Assembly (NCBI GenBank): GCA_964057225.1
Contig: OZ059900.1
Coordinates: 10,364,501-10,428,500, forward strand
Length of the DNA: 64,000 bases
Origin: Auanema rhodensis
Lineage: Eukaryota; Nematoda; Chromadorea; Rhabditida; Rhabditidae
Direction of reading: 5' to 3'
Shown piece after piece: positions 63,902-64,000 of the stretch (position 1 is the stretch's first letter; each line of letters begins with the position of its first letter). A model generated the notes under the pieces. The model ran no database searches and was not told where the DNA came from. It saw nothing but the letters and a program-made list of their open reading frames with translations. A program made the translations under genes and the position numbers.

Positions 63902-64000
63902 ATCAGCATATCAAAGCTTCAGATATAACAGGGTTGTAATATCTACAGCCTTCTTTAAAGAAAACAGCGGATTCAAAAGAAATAAAATAAACTGTAGTTT

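Larger units (their letters stand above)
62552..64000 (+). repeat. Tandem array of 371-bp units, each containing a U5 snRNA gene (array continues past window)
   Basis: Starting near 62552 the sequence repeats with a constant 371-base period, giving 3.9 units to the end of the window. Units are nearly identical. Differences noticed are A versus T at 62760 (T in the equivalent position of the later copies) and a T/A change near 63278. The 118-base U5 gene occupies about a third of the unit; the rest is spacer with a conserved block upstream. Copy edges are set by where similarity to the next unit starts, so the left limit is approximate. Open frames of 67 and 73 residues recur in each unit but are by-products of the repeat. 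Confidence 0.9.

Noticed and set aside
1-64000. tRNA genes, rRNA genes, CRISPR arrays, transposase genes
   Set aside because: Scanned by eye for B-box-like TTCGA/TTCAA words with paired arms, rRNA cores, spaced direct repeats and transposase motifs; none found. A covariance-model or tRNA scan would be needed to exclude weak cases.

Overview
The window looks like nuclear DNA of a metazoan, most likely a nematode. It is AT-rich, with compact multi-exon genes whose introns are mostly about 40-100 bases and end in TTTCAG/TTTTAG-type acceptors. Almost every gene has a splice-acceptor-like AG from 0 to about 35 bases before its start codon, as expected for spliced-leader trans-splicing. The proteins fit: an EGL-15-like FGF receptor, a P5B ATPase of the CATP-5/6/7 type and a stargazin-like tetraspan protein. 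No leader RNA gene was found here, so the phylum is an inference and the genus is unknown. All gene models below were assembled by hand from reading frames and splice sites.

Left third (0-22.5 kb). Plus strand: a small secreted LDL-receptor-class-A protein (4.6-5.2 kb) and a GT10 alpha-1,3-fucosyltransferase (6.0-7.9 kb). Minus strand: a short transmembrane tyrosine-kinase-like protein with a broken catalytic loop (8.4-10.3 kb), a complete 24-exon FGF receptor (12.0-16.7 kb), and a type I membrane protein with a CCC-x4-CN cysteine signature and a 10-residue repeat (19.9-22.5 kb). The kinase-like gene shares exon lengths and intron phases with the end of the FGF receptor next to it. It looks like a partial tandem duplicate that lost its ectodomain and its catalytic aspartate.

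Middle (22.5-45.8 kb). Genes are sparse and all on the minus strand: a 58-residue protein with an MGCLCSC lipidation-type N-terminus (24.1-24.5 kb), a nearly 9 kb gene-poor stretch, a four-transmembrane TARP/stargazin-like protein (33.2-36.3 kb), and a cysteine-rich, probably GPI-anchored protein with a histidine-rich stretch (39.6-40.8 kb).

Right third (45.8-64 kb). A P5B-type (ATP13A family) transport ATPase on the minus strand (45.8-51.6 kb, first coding exon not found), then about 9 kb without recognisable genes, then a plus-strand coiled-coil protein of 437 residues (60.7-62.3 kb). From about 62.55 kb to the window end lies a tandem array of 371-bp units. Each unit contains a complete U5 spliceosomal snRNA gene, with the invariant loop I, an Sm-type site and a 3' hairpin. 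Four copies are visible and the array runs off the end. This array and the receptor/pseudokinase pair are the two most notable findings.
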